Origin: Bacillota bacterium
Lineage (GTDB): Bacteria > Bacillota > Bacilli > Alicyclobacillales > Alicyclobacillaceae
Direction: 5' to 3'
Assembly (NCBI GenBank): GCA_021820805.1
Contig: JAKADF010000147.1
Location: forward strand, 1 to 7,674
Length of the DNA: 7,674 nt
This document shows positions 1 through 6,533 of the stretch, one piece after another. The notes beneath the pieces were generated by a model, which saw only the letters and a program-made list of their open reading frames with translations, was not told the origin of the DNA and searched no databases. A program made the translations under genes and the position numbers. The first letter of the stretch is position 1; each line of letters opens with the position of its first letter.

Positions 1-1
1 C

Positions 2-574
2 GAGAAATCGTATATAGCTGCAACTGCACAACCAATGAAACAGATGAGCACAAATACATCGAACAGGTTATTATCGAAACCAACAAACAAATCAAAAGTT
101 CTTGCATTGCAAGCAAAAACAAGCAATTTCTCGGAACCTGAATTATCAAACAGTATACTCAAAAGCAATATAACAGTACCAGCATCTGCAGAACCAGTTG
201 ATGAGGGACAATTCGTATTAACAGCATATGCGCTTGATAAAACTTGCACAGGCAAGTCTCCAGGTATGCCTGATTTTGGCATAACTGCAAGCGGAACACA
301 TGCAAAAGTTGGCGTTACAGTTGCTGTCGATCCGAAGGTAATTGCATACGGATCCCTTATCTATATTTCAGGAATTGGATGGAGGATAGCTGAAGATACA
401 GGAGGAGCCATAAAAGGCCACCATATTGATGTTCTTGTTAATTCTTACGAGGACGCAGTTCGGTTTGGAGTAAAGCGACATCGACACGTTGAGATTTACC
501 AAACAAATGGCAGTGGAAAAGGGAGAGGTGCATCTGCCCCAAAAGAAGTTTCCTTAATAAATATGCAAAAATAA
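2..574 (+). CDS. 3D-domain protein, putative cell-wall lytic enzyme (5' end outside window)
   Basis: The open frame enters from the left edge with no stop, and the first ATG (base 35) has no ribosome binding site, so the true start lies upstream and the protein is N-terminally truncated here. Numbering from the ATG at 35, residues 1-55 are a Ser/Thr/Asn/Lys-rich linker, typical of secreted wall proteins. Residues 59-156 form a 3D domain (double-psi beta-barrel, related to the MltA catalytic core). It starts at FVLTAYALD and carries the three aspartates that name the family: D99 (AVDPKV), D121 (AEDTGGAIKG) and D132 (HHIDVLV). Their 22- and 11-residue spacing agrees with my memory of B. subtilis YuiC. 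Known members cleave peptidoglycan glycan strands outside the membrane; activity of this one is inferred. The tail from residue 157 is Gly/Ser/Lys-rich. Any signal peptide, LysM or SH3 repeats would lie outside the window. The domain call is firm; the exact family member is not. Confidence 0.85.
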   Translation, partial: EKSYIAATAQPMKQMSTNTSNRLLSKPTNKSKVLALQAKTSNFSEPELSNSILKSNITVPASAEPVDEGQFVLTAYALDKTCTGKSPGMPDFGITASGTHAKVGVTVAVDPKVIAYGSLIYISGIGWRIAEDTGGAIKGHHIDVLVNSYEDAVRFGVKRHRHVEIYQTNGSGKGRGASAPKEVSLINMQK

Positions 575-611
575 AATTGGAGCAGGAACCTTTCCCTTCT
601 ATACCACTACA

Positions 612-1043
612 TTATTTAAGGCCTATATAGGACGCAATCGTGTCCATAAAAGGTTGAAATGCATCAGTATACTGATGAACTGCATCCTTTACCTCGAGTG
701 GTTCGATATTTGCGTGATCTCGGATAAACCTTGCACGTAATGGAAGGATTCCAACGAATGAATCGAACCACTCTTTTTGCAGTACATCCTCTTCCACCAA
801 AACCTTTAGAATATCTGAGTAACTGCCCGGATCGCGCATTACCAGTGCATCGATGATGATGCTTGCTATATCCGTAGTGAACTCAACAGATGTATGCAGT
901 GCTCTTTCAGAAGCCAGTACATATGTCAAATCTTTTTCCCAATCGTCTTCTCGGTTTTTTATTTCCTCCAGCCAATCCACCCTTTGTGACATTTTTTTTA
1001 AAAGGTCACTTATTTGTTTCTTTATATCTTGGGTGATAAACAT
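612..1043 (-). CDS. yutE: YutE-like DUF86 (HepT-fold) protein
   Basis: This predicted cytoplasmic helical protein of 143 aa resembles YutE of Bacilli (about 144 aa), of the DUF86/HepT family. The clearest landmark is MRDPGSYSDIL (residues 69-79), matching the YutE segment around RDPGSY. Charged helices lie on both sides. HepT toxins carry RX4-6HXY; the aligned stretch here is LRARFIRDHANIE, where R103 is kept but the His position reads R108 and the Tyr position H110, so the RNase motif looks degenerate. No MntA-type nucleotidyltransferase antitoxin gene is nearby. I chose the ATG at 1043 because AGAAGG lies 6 bases before it and the length then fits the family. The frame is open further upstream to an ATG at 1202, which would overlap the korA start codon and has no ribosome binding site I can see. 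It converges on the 3D gene with 37 bases between stops. Function is unknown; a working toxin role seems unlikely. Confidence 0.75.
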   Translation of the reverse strand: MFITQDIKKQISDLLKKMSQRVDWLEEIKNREDDWEKDLTYVLASERALHTSVEFTTDIASIIIDALVMRDPGSYSDILKVLVEEDVLQKEWFDSFVGILPLRARFIRDHANIEPLEVKDAVHQYTDAFQPFMDTIASYIGLK

Positions 1044-1049
1044 AAAAAG

Positions 1050-1055
1050 CCTTCT
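1050..1055 (-). promoter_or_regulatory. Ribosome binding site deciding the yutE start
   Basis: Read on the minus strand this is AGAAGG within GGTGAAAGAAGG, followed by a 6-base spacer CTTTTT and then ATG at 1043. It is the only good Shine-Dalgarno match near a candidate start of this gene and argues against the longer 196-aa reading from 1202. Confidence 0.65.
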
Positions 1056-1116
1056 TTCACCAAAGTATTTGTCCAAATCATCTCTAAAGGTGATTACATG
1101 CATCTCAAGAATGCCG

Positions 1117-1145
1117 TTTTCACCTGTTTTCGTATACAGTATAAT
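1117..1145 (+). promoter_or_regulatory. Candidate sigma-A promoter of korAB
   Basis: A -35-like TTTTCA (1117-1122, four of six consensus bases) is followed after 17 bases by a perfect -10 TATAAT (1140-1145). Transcription would start near 1152 and leave a leader of about 50 bases carrying the korA ribosome binding site GGAGGAG at 1184-1190. This places the promoter between the yutE start at 1043 and korA. No operator is evident around it. Confidence 0.5.
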
Positions 1146-1200
1146 GGAATCTGATGGGTGAACAAAATCGTCGTAGTTTCTGTGGAGGAGTGAGAAATTC

Positions 1201-2943
1201 ATGCTGAATCAACTCTCATGGCAAGTAGGCGGGCAACAAGGCGAGGGTGTTGAAAGCACTGGTGAAGCCTTTGCTGTCGCTTTAAACCGTCAAGGGTATT
1301 TTGTTTATTCCTTTCGGCACTTTTCTTCCAGAATCAAAGGTGGACATTCGAACGACAAAGTAAGAGTAAGCTTAAATCGTTATCGGGCCAGCGCAGATTA
1401 CACAGATGTTCTTCTCGCATTTGACCAAGAATCAATTGATTTAAACGTGAGCCAAGTCAAACCAAACGGCATCGTGATTGCAGACTCAAAGTTCAACCCG
1501 GTTGCACCGGAAACTGTCAGATTATTCAGTGTCCCGCTGACGAAAATTGCCTCAGCTTGCGGGTCCGCAATTATGAAAAACATGGTCTCCCTTGGAGCTT
1601 CGGCGTGTGTGCTCGGGTTACCCATCGAATTTTTCTCCGAAGTCGTGGAAGAAAGATTTTCACGAAAAGGAGCACGTGTTGTTGAGCAAAATATGAATGC
1701 AATTCGCCAAGGATTCGAGTATATGAGAGAACTTGGCGGTGCAGACCCTGCGTTTGCACTTAAACCTGCAGACGGAACCCGTCGATTATTTATGATGGGC
1801 AACGAAGCAATAGCACTAGGTGCATTGGCTGCAGGTGCTCGTGTGATGGCTGCTTATCCAATCACTCCTGCATCAGACATCATGGAATATCTCATTAAAA
1901 AGCTACCTGATGTCGGCGGCGTTGTCGTGCAAACTGAAGATGAAATTGCAGCAATGACCATGACTATTGGCGCTGGTTACGCAGGTGCCAGAGCAATGAC
2001 CGCAACATCCGGTCCTGGCTTATCGCTCATGATGGAAGCAATTGGACTCTCAGGCATGACAGAAACACCAACTGTTATTATCGACACACAACGCGGCGGC
2101 CCTTCCACCGGACTGCCAACAAAACAAGAACAATCAGATATGCTAGCAGCTCTATTTGGAACTCACGGTGAAATTCCTAAGATTGTACTTAACCCAGCTA
2201 CTCCTGAAGAATGCTTTACAGTCATGTCAGACGCCTTTAATTATGCTGAATATTACCAATGTCCAGTTATTGTTATGACAGATCTTCAATTGTCATTAAG
2301 TAAACAGACAACTGATATCCTGAAACTTGAAAATGTTCACATTGACCGTGGACTAGTTGTCTCAGAAGACGAGCTAGCCAACCTATCCGAAGGTGAAAGG
2401 TACAGGCGTTTTGAAATGACCGTAAATGGAATTTCACCTCGCGCTTTGCCTGGTACAAAAGGCGGAGTTCACCACGTTACTGGTGTTGAGCACGCTGAGA
2501 GCGGTCGACCTTTCGAGCAAGCTCTAAATCGACAAAACATGATGGATAAGCGTTTAAGAAAACTTCGCGGCGTGGAGCTCCCAGGCAGCGTAGTCCGAAC
2601 GGGCGCCCCCGATGCAGATATTGTACTTGTAGGCATTGGAGCAAATATTGGAAGTATCGAAGAAGCGCTAGAATTATTAACAAATCAAGGCTACCGAGTT
2701 GCACACGCGCATGTACATGCAATACTTCCTTTCCCAGTTCGGCAGTTAGAAGCTGCAATTAAAGGTGCGCAAAAAGTAATTGTCGTTGAAAATAATGCAA
2801 CTGGACAATTGCGAAACCTAATGGGCCATTTTGGAGTAAAGCACCCAAATGTGACAGGATTTACGAAATATGACGGCAAGGCGTTTCTCCCAAGTGAAAT
2901 CGTGAATCATGTGAAGGAGTTGATGCCAATATGTCAACAGTAA
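1201..2943 (+). CDS. korA: 2-oxoacid:ferredoxin oxidoreductase, alpha subunit (gamma-alpha fusion)
   Basis: With KorB it oxidatively decarboxylates a 2-oxoacid with CoA, giving an acyl-CoA and CO2 and reducing ferredoxin; it acts in the cytoplasm. The 580-aa protein has the fused layout of two-subunit enzymes. Residues about 8-180 are the gamma domain (VGGQQGEGVEST near the start, FSSRIKGGHS at 41-50). Residues about 197-370 are the pyrophosphate-side domain with YPITPAS (219-225), ATSGPGLSLM (268-277) and GGPSTGLPTKQEQSDM (299-314). Residues about 470-545 are the transketolase C-terminal-like domain. YPITP and GPSTG-PT-Q-D are family hallmarks. The start at 1201 is supported by GGAGGAG 10 bases upstream and by the family N-terminus. 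It overlaps korB by 13 bases, so the two are translationally linked. Fused, two-subunit enzymes of this type commonly use 2-oxoglutarate, as mycobacterial KorAB does, but broader 2-oxoacid specificity cannot be excluded. No ferredoxin gene lies in the window. Confidence 0.95.
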   Translation: MLNQLSWQVGGQQGEGVESTGEAFAVALNRQGYFVYSFRHFSSRIKGGHSNDKVRVSLNRYRASADYTDVLLAFDQESIDLNVSQVKPNGIVIADSKFNPVAPETVRLFSVPLTKIASACGSAIMKNMVSLGASACVLGLPIEFFSEVVEERFSRKGARVVEQNMNAIRQGFEYMRELGGADPAFALKPADGTRRLFMMGNEAIALGALAAGARVMAAYPITPASDIMEYLIKKLPDVGGVVVQTEDEIAAMTMTIGAGYAGARAMTATSGPGLSLMMEAIGLSGMTETPTVIIDTQRGGPSTGLPTKQEQSDMLAALFGTHGEIPKIVLNPATPEECFTVMSDAFNYAEYYQCPVIVMTDLQLSLSKQTTDILKLENVHIDRGLVVSEDELANLSEGERYRRFEMTVNGISPRALPGTKGGVHHVTGVEHAESGRPFEQALNRQNMMDKRLRKLRGVELPGSVVRTGAPDADIVLVGIGANIGSIEEALELLTNQGYRVAHAHVHAILPFPVRQLEAAIKGAQKVIVVENNATGQLRNLMGHFGVKHPNVTGFTKYDGKAFLPSEIVNHVKELMPICQQ

Positions 2944-3797
2944 AAGACTTTCGCAATGACGTCAGACCAAATTGGTGCCCAGGATGCGGAGATTTCTCTG
3001 TCCAAGCGGCGCTTCAAAGGGCCCTTGCAAACCTTGGAAGAGATCCGCATGAAGTTGTACTCATTTCAGGAATTGGTTGCTCAGGGCGAATTTCAGGTTA
3101 TTTAAACACATATGGATTTCACGCTGTTCACGGCCGCTCACTCTCCACGGCGCAAGGTGTTAAGCTTGCAAATCGTGATTTAACGGTTATCGCCGCAGGC
3201 GGTGATGGTGATGGATTTGGTATTGGTCTAAATCATTTTATGCACGCAGTTCGACGAAACATGAATATAACTTACATCGTTATGGATAATCAAATTTACG
3301 GACTTACAAAAGGGCAACATTCGCCGACGAGCGCTTCAGGATTTAAAGTGAAAACAACACCGCACGGCAATATTGAACAGCCCCTTGTCCCTACAAAATT
3401 AGCACTTGCAGCTGGAATTTCGTTCCTTGCACAAGGATTTTCAGGAGACGTAAACCAACTTGTATCACTCATTGAAGCTGCGATTCAACACAGGGGATTC
3501 TCTTTAGTAAACGTATTTAGCCCTTGCGTAACTTATAACAAAGTGAATACGTACGACTGGTATAAAGACCGGGTTGTAAAAGTAGACAGTTTCTCGGATT
3601 ATGACTCGACAAACCTTTCCGCGGCAATGAAAGCTGTCGAGGACACCCACGGACTTGCGACAGGCATTATATATGTCGATAAAAATCGCCCACCATTCGA
3701 GGATCTCGTTTTCAATTATCGTGAGGACGGTTTAGTAAACGACGACTTGCAACTCGTCCCGGAAAAATTTGATTCGTACATCAAGGAATTTGCTTAA
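2931..3797 (+). CDS. korB: 2-oxoacid:ferredoxin oxidoreductase, beta subunit
   Basis: This is the thiamine-diphosphate and [4Fe-4S] subunit of the KorAB enzyme, 288 aa and full length. The N-terminal WCPGCGDF gives C16 and C19, ISGIGCSGR gives C50 and FSPCVTYN gives C199; these are the four cysteines expected to hold the single cluster of two-subunit enzymes. The thiamine-diphosphate/Mg motif starts at GGDGDGFGIG (90-99) and ends at MDNQIYGLTKGQHSPTS (118-134), with D92, D94 and N120 as likely metal ligands. HAVHGRS (64-70) is another conserved family segment. The ATG at 2931 lies inside the end of korA, with AAGGAG at 2914-2919 about 11 bases ahead. All visible cofactor residues are intact, so the enzyme should be functional. 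It uses one cluster and needs an external ferredoxin as electron acceptor. Confidence 0.95.
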   Translation: MSTVKDFRNDVRPNWCPGCGDFSVQAALQRALANLGRDPHEVVLISGIGCSGRISGYLNTYGFHAVHGRSLSTAQGVKLANRDLTVIAAGGDGDGFGIGLNHFMHAVRRNMNITYIVMDNQIYGLTKGQHSPTSASGFKVKTTPHGNIEQPLVPTKLALAAGISFLAQGFSGDVNQLVSLIEAAIQHRGFSLVNVFSPCVTYNKVNTYDWYKDRVVKVDSFSDYDSTNLSAAMKAVEDTHGLATGIIYVDKNRPPFEDLVFNYREDGLVNDDLQLVPEKFDSYIKEFA

Positions 3798-3811
3798 AAA
3801 TTGTAAGACAA

Positions 3812-3842
3812 GAGGTGGATAACATTCAATGTTATCCACCTC
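3812..3842. repeat. Perfect 15-bp inverted repeat after korB
   Basis: Arms GAGGTGGATAACATT (3812-3826) and AATGTTATCCACCTC (3828-3842) are exact reverse complements around one central C, 14 bases after the korB stop and 19 before the next start. As RNA it could form a stem of about 13 pairs with a short loop. There is no T-run directly after it on either strand, so it is not a classic intrinsic terminator. It may be a weak terminator, an RNA-stabilising or processing hairpin, or a protein-binding site. Each arm contains TTATCCACC, eight of nine bases of the DnaA box TTATCCACA, in opposite orientations. Confidence 0.85.
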
Positions 3843-3861
3843 GATTCAAGGGAGGCACCAT

Positions 3862-4152
3862 ATGACAGCAGATTGGAAAACATCCATCAAAGTTCAAGAA
3901 GGTAATTTTCTAAGAAGAAAGGAATTATTCGAGTACACAACACCAATGAATGTTTATGACATAGAACTTTTTGAAAATCAAGACGGAACTTATTATGCCG
4001 TTGGAGTGCCTCGTGAAGGCCGCGTGGTTGTGTACGGCTCAGCAATTATTGAAGACCCAAGTTTAGCAATACAGACAGTAGTCGATAAAATCCGCAGAGA
4101 AGGTTTGGAAACAAAAAACGAGGGAAAAAGCTCATCTGAATTCGACTGCTAA
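3862..4152 (+). CDS. Small protein of unknown function downstream of korB
   Basis: I do not recognise this 96-aa protein. The start at 3862 is chosen because AAGGGAGG (3848-3855) sits 6 bases ahead; an earlier in-frame ATG at 3829 lies inside the inverted repeat and has no ribosome binding site. The protein is soluble, with no signal peptide or membrane segment. Residues about 31-62 alternate in a strand-like way (VYDIELFENQDG, YYAVGVPREG, RVVVYGSAII), and residues 66-81 look like an amphipathic helix (PSLAIQTVVDKIRREG). The tail is polar and ends in Cys. It therefore looks like a small compact alpha/beta domain with a flexible C-terminus. It follows korB by 64 bases in the same direction with no obvious promoter between, so it may be expressed with korAB. 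Any role as an accessory factor is only inferred from position. It converges on the DUF212 gene with 8 bases between stops. Confidence 0.75.
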   Translation: MTADWKTSIKVQEGNFLRRKELFEYTTPMNVYDIELFENQDGTYYAVGVPREGRVVVYGSAIIEDPSLAIQTVVDKIRREGLETKNEGKSSSEFDC

Positions 4153-4160
4153 ATCCGACA

Positions 4161-4655
4161 TTACCACCACTTACCGAATAAAATCCCAATCAAGATACCA
4201 ATCATAGCTCCTGCCACGACTTCTTTAGGTTCGTGGCCTAGAATTTCTTTCAAGCGCTCGCCTTCTAATTCATTTGAAACGTCTTCTGTATAAAAATCCG
4301 TTGTAGACTGGGACATTTCCATCGCAATGCGATTTAGGAGTACAGCATGCTCCCCTGCATGCCGTCGTATACCGCCGGCATCATACATTACAATTGCGGT
4401 AAAGACTACTGCCGTCGCAAAAATAGGAGATGCTGGCCCGACAACGTAAGCGAGCGTGGTGGTTAATGCTGCCACCCCGGCAGCATGCGAGCTCGGCATT
4501 CCCCCAGCATCAATCACCTTATGCGTGTCCCATACACGGGTTTGTACAAAATGTACCCATACTTTTGATACCTGTGTCAGTAGAATAGCACACAGTGCTG
4601 CAATTAGCGGAGCATTTTCCCATAAACCTAAAATAAAATGAATGATATCGTACAT
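4161..4655 (-). CDS. yuiD: Divergent PAP2 family (DUF212) membrane protein, YuiD-like
   Basis: This 164-aa integral membrane protein belongs to the divergent PAP2 (DUF212) family. From the chosen start, the first hydrophobic segment covers about residues 12-30. The phosphatase-like motif GGMPSSHAAGVAAL (51-64) follows, then a hydrophobic stretch around 67-91, RRHAGEHAVLLN (97-108), a polar loop, LGHEPKEVVAG (139-149) and a last hydrophobic helix ending in GKWW. PSSH and RRHAGE correspond to catalytic segments of PAP2 phosphatases, which remove phosphate from lipid or polyprenyl phosphates; the activity of DUF212 members is not well established. I prefer the ATG at 4655, which has GGAGGA (4671-4666 on the minus strand) 10 bases before it and gives a length near that of B. 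subtilis YuiD (about 158 aa). A start at 4700 would add 15 residues but lacks a good ribosome binding site. It is transcribed divergently from yunC. Confidence 0.88.
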   Translation of the reverse strand: MYDIIHFILGLWENAPLIAALCAILLTQVSKVWVHFVQTRVWDTHKVIDAGGMPSSHAAGVAALTTTLAYVVGPASPIFATAVVFTAIVMYDAGGIRRHAGEHAVLLNRIAMEMSQSTTDFYTEDVSNELEGERLKEILGHEPKEVVAGAMIGILIGILFGKWW

Positions 4656-4813
4656 ATCGTACAAATCCTCCAAATCGACCACACGGAACTCATTAGGCAT
4701 TCATCTTTACACCTATAATATCCTACCACAAACCTTAAGAACCTCCACCCAAACCCATCAAATGGACGAAACTAAGTACATACATTAAAAAAGAGCAAAA
4801 AGGAGGATATCTT

Positions 4814-5128
4814 ATGATAAATATGAAGCCAATCTTAATTGACGATAAACCTTTTGTATCAATTGAAGTAAATTTGCCAAAAACCAATTTATTAATGATT
4901 TCAACAGACAACGGTTATGTAATGTGTGGTGCACTCGATATAGAACTACTAAGAAACAAGCTCGCAAATCGCAAAATTATTGCAGCACGTGCAACCGGAG
5001 TTAAAACGATTGAAGAACTCCTTAATGGCAATGTGGAAAGCTGCACACAGGCTGCAGAAGAAATCGGAATTCAAAAAAACATGCCAATACGGGAAGCCCT
5101 TTTACTCATGAAGGAATGTTCTCAGTAA
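4814..5128 (+). CDS. yunC: YunC-like DUF1805 protein
   Basis: This 104-aa soluble protein matches the small DUF1805 family typified by B. subtilis YunC. Landmarks are PILIDDKPF (6-14), LPKTNLLMISTDNGYVMCGALDIELL (20-45) with the characteristic GYVMCGALD, and AARATGVKTIEELL (57-70). YunC-type proteins are about 100 aa and form a compact alpha/beta fold; their biochemical role is unknown to me. The start is well supported by AGGAGG at 4801-4806, 7 bases before the ATG; a second ATG three codons in is less likely. The gene stands alone: its upstream neighbour points away and its downstream neighbour points toward it. The GC-rich hairpin starting 10 bases after its stop may end its transcript. 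Confidence 0.88.
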   Translation: MINMKPILIDDKPFVSIEVNLPKTNLLMISTDNGYVMCGALDIELLRNKLANRKIIAARATGVKTIEELLNGNVESCTQAAEEIGIQKNMPIREALLLMKECSQ

Positions 5129-5137
5129 AAAGCATGG

Positions 5138-5155
5138 GGGCGCCAGTCGGCGCCC
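5138..5155. terminator. GC-rich hairpin between convergent yunC and glycosyltransferase genes
   Basis: GGGCGCC (5138-5144), loop AGTC, GGCGCCC (5149-5155) form a perfect 7-bp GC stem. On the plus strand no T-run follows. On the minus strand TTTTT (5131-5127) comes 6 bases after the stem, so it is more terminator-like for the glycosyltransferase transcript. CTCAG (5121-5125) and CTGAG (5155-5159) could give an alternative outer pairing. Its place between two convergent stops (5128 and 5202) fits a terminator serving one or both genes. Confidence 0.6.
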
Positions 5156-5201
5156 TGAGCACTATTAATCAAAAAAACCAAAAACGAAGCTGTTCAAACA
5201 A

Positions 5202-6449
5202 TTATCTGGTACGAATTTGTTCAAGGCGTATTGCTCTTTTATGGATAGTATGTGCCCATTTACGATTTGCTTTCGTAAAGTAGGCCTGAAACGTGACTGG
5301 ACCCCACGTCCACAAAAAGAGCGGCAAAACAAACATTCCGAGATATGCGCGCCAATTTGCTTTCTCCAAGAAAAGTGCTAATGGCATTTGCAAATATAAG
5401 AATAAATTCACTATAACCCAAAAATCAGTAGGTAAAAGTCCCATCACATGAGCCATAAGTGAATTATGCGGAACAGAGATCTGGAATACCATCATGAGCG
5501 AAGTCAAAAATAAAATTAAAAATCGCGCAGGTTGGAATAAATATATTCCCGCGTCGAACTTGGCAAAGTCTCTGTTGCGTATCCCTGCGATCATTAATGG
5601 TACCATGTGATGCTTTGCACAATGGAAATGCCCTTGCATCCAGCGCAAGCGCTGCCTCATTGATGGAATCAGTTGAGTCGGCTTTTCATCATAAACTTTT
5701 GCATCATGAGCCCAAATCGGCAAAATCCCGCGTTCGACACATCGGACTCCAAATTCCAAGTCCTCTGTAAGTCCTGTTGCTTCCCAGCCCATTTCACACA
5801 GGAGTTTGTAATCAATACAAAGGCCTGTACCTCCGAGTGAACATGACAATTTCAAGTTTTGCCGCGCATTTTGCCACATTCGATTACTAAACCAGTAAGA
5901 AATACCCATTGAAACACTAACCCAAGTATCAAATGGATTTTTTACACCTAGATATCCTTGGATTACTTGATTACCTGCACACAATTTATCATTCATTACG
6001 CGTAAAAAATCAGGTGCAACAAGATTATCAGCATCAAACATCACAACAGCATCATATTGCGCTTCTTCTTCGGCAAACTTACTCAAAATCCATTCAATTG
6101 CAAAACCTTTTCCCCGCTTCTCATCATCAACACGAATATGTGCTATCGCTCCATGTCTTCTTGCAACCTCTGCGGTATGGTCTGTACAATTATCCGCAAT
6201 TAGGTGGACATCAAACAAATTAGCCGGATATTCCTGAGCTAGAACACTATCAATTAATGGACCAATGACTTGCTGCTCATTATGAGCTGGGATAACCACT
6301 GCAAAACGCTTTTGAGGTTCAAAGCGAATGGGTTCCCTTTTATGCCATATTCCGAAAAGGGACATGACGATTTGGTACAAGCCAATCGCACCCGTAAAAA
6401 CCTGCATGATAATAAACAAAACATTAAAAATCCCGTGGAATAGGGACAT
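5202..6449 (-). CDS. Membrane-bound family 2 glycosyltransferase (processive-type motifs)
   Basis: This 415-aa inner-membrane enzyme transfers sugars from nucleotide-sugar donors. A membrane helix spans about residues 8-34. The GT-A domain follows with VVIPAHNE (51-58), IADNCTD (84-90, D86), FDADN (138-142, the metal-binding DxD), GGTGLCID (206-213), TED (228-230, likely catalytic base) and QRLRW (266-270). D, DxD, TED and QxxRW together are the signature of processive GT2 enzymes such as cellulose, hyaluronan and poly-N-acetylglucosamine synthases. Three or so hydrophobic segments follow (about 306-325, 342-361, 367-390), ending in a basic tail. There is no PilZ domain. Polymer or lipid substrate cannot be told from sequence. 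The ATG at 6449 has GAGGG 6 bases upstream. No capsule, export or modifying genes accompany it, so it may act alone, for example on a glycolipid. It is transcribed away from the dedA gene. Confidence 0.92.
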   Translation of the reverse strand: MSLFHGIFNVLFIIMQVFTGAIGLYQIVMSLFGIWHKREPIRFEPQKRFAVVIPAHNEQQVIGPLIDSVLAQEYPANLFDVHLIADNCTDHTAEVARRHGAIAHIRVDDEKRGKGFAIEWILSKFAEEEAQYDAVVMFDADNLVAPDFLRVMNDKLCAGNQVIQGYLGVKNPFDTWVSVSMGISYWFSNRMWQNARQNLKLSCSLGGTGLCIDYKLLCEMGWEATGLTEDLEFGVRCVERGILPIWAHDAKVYDEKPTQLIPSMRQRLRWMQGHFHCAKHHMVPLMIAGIRNRDFAKFDAGIYLFQPARFLILFLTSLMMVFQISVPHNSLMAHVMGLLPTDFWVIVNLFLYLQMPLALFLEKANWRAYLGMFVLPLFLWTWGPVTFQAYFTKANRKWAHTIHKRAIRLEQIRTR

Positions 6450-6474
6450 GTGAAACCCTCAACTTTCTAACAAT

Positions 6475-6489
6475 AGGTTTATAAAACCT
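6475..6489. repeat. Short inverted repeat in the glycosyltransferase leader
   Basis: AGGTTT (6475-6480), ATA, AAACCT (6484-6489) is a perfect 6-bp inverted repeat, 25 bases before the glycosyltransferase start and downstream of its candidate promoter. It could be an operator half-site pair or chance in an AT-rich leader; nothing identifies a binding protein. Confidence 0.4.
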
Positions 6490-6533
6490 GAACACAAAAA
6501 CGTACCAATGATTGTCCGCGCACTCCCTAGTTT

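Noticed and set aside
575..611. Possible terminator between the convergent 3D-domain and yutE-like genes
   Set aside because: Only a 4-bp GGAA/TTCC stem is visible, with no T-run; not enough for a call.
612..1043. A HepT-MntA toxin-antitoxin module
   Set aside because: No MntA-type nucleotidyltransferase gene is adjacent and the HepT active-site motif is degenerate.
853..1161. Plus-strand open frame of 102 codons antisense to the yutE-like gene
   Set aside because: It is Ser/Phe-rich, has no ribosome binding site and mirrors the minus-strand YutE family gene.
1398..1802. Minus-strand open frame of 134 codons inside korA
   Set aside because: Antisense shadow of the strongly conserved korA; no family features and no ribosome binding site.
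3812..3842. Calling the palindrome a rho-independent terminator
   Set aside because: The bases after the stem on the plus strand are GATTCAAG and on the minus strand TTGTCTTAC, so neither side has the needed T-run.
4714..4719. TATAAT upstream of yunC as its -10 element
   Set aside because: No acceptable -35 lies 16-18 bases upstream and it is about 95 bases from the start codon; a TGGACG/TAAAAA pair at 4763-4791 is also too weak to call.
5933..6223. Plus-strand open frame of 96 codons inside the glycosyltransferase gene
   Set aside because: Rich in His, Gln and Leu in the way antisense shadows are; the minus strand encodes the intact GT-A domain.
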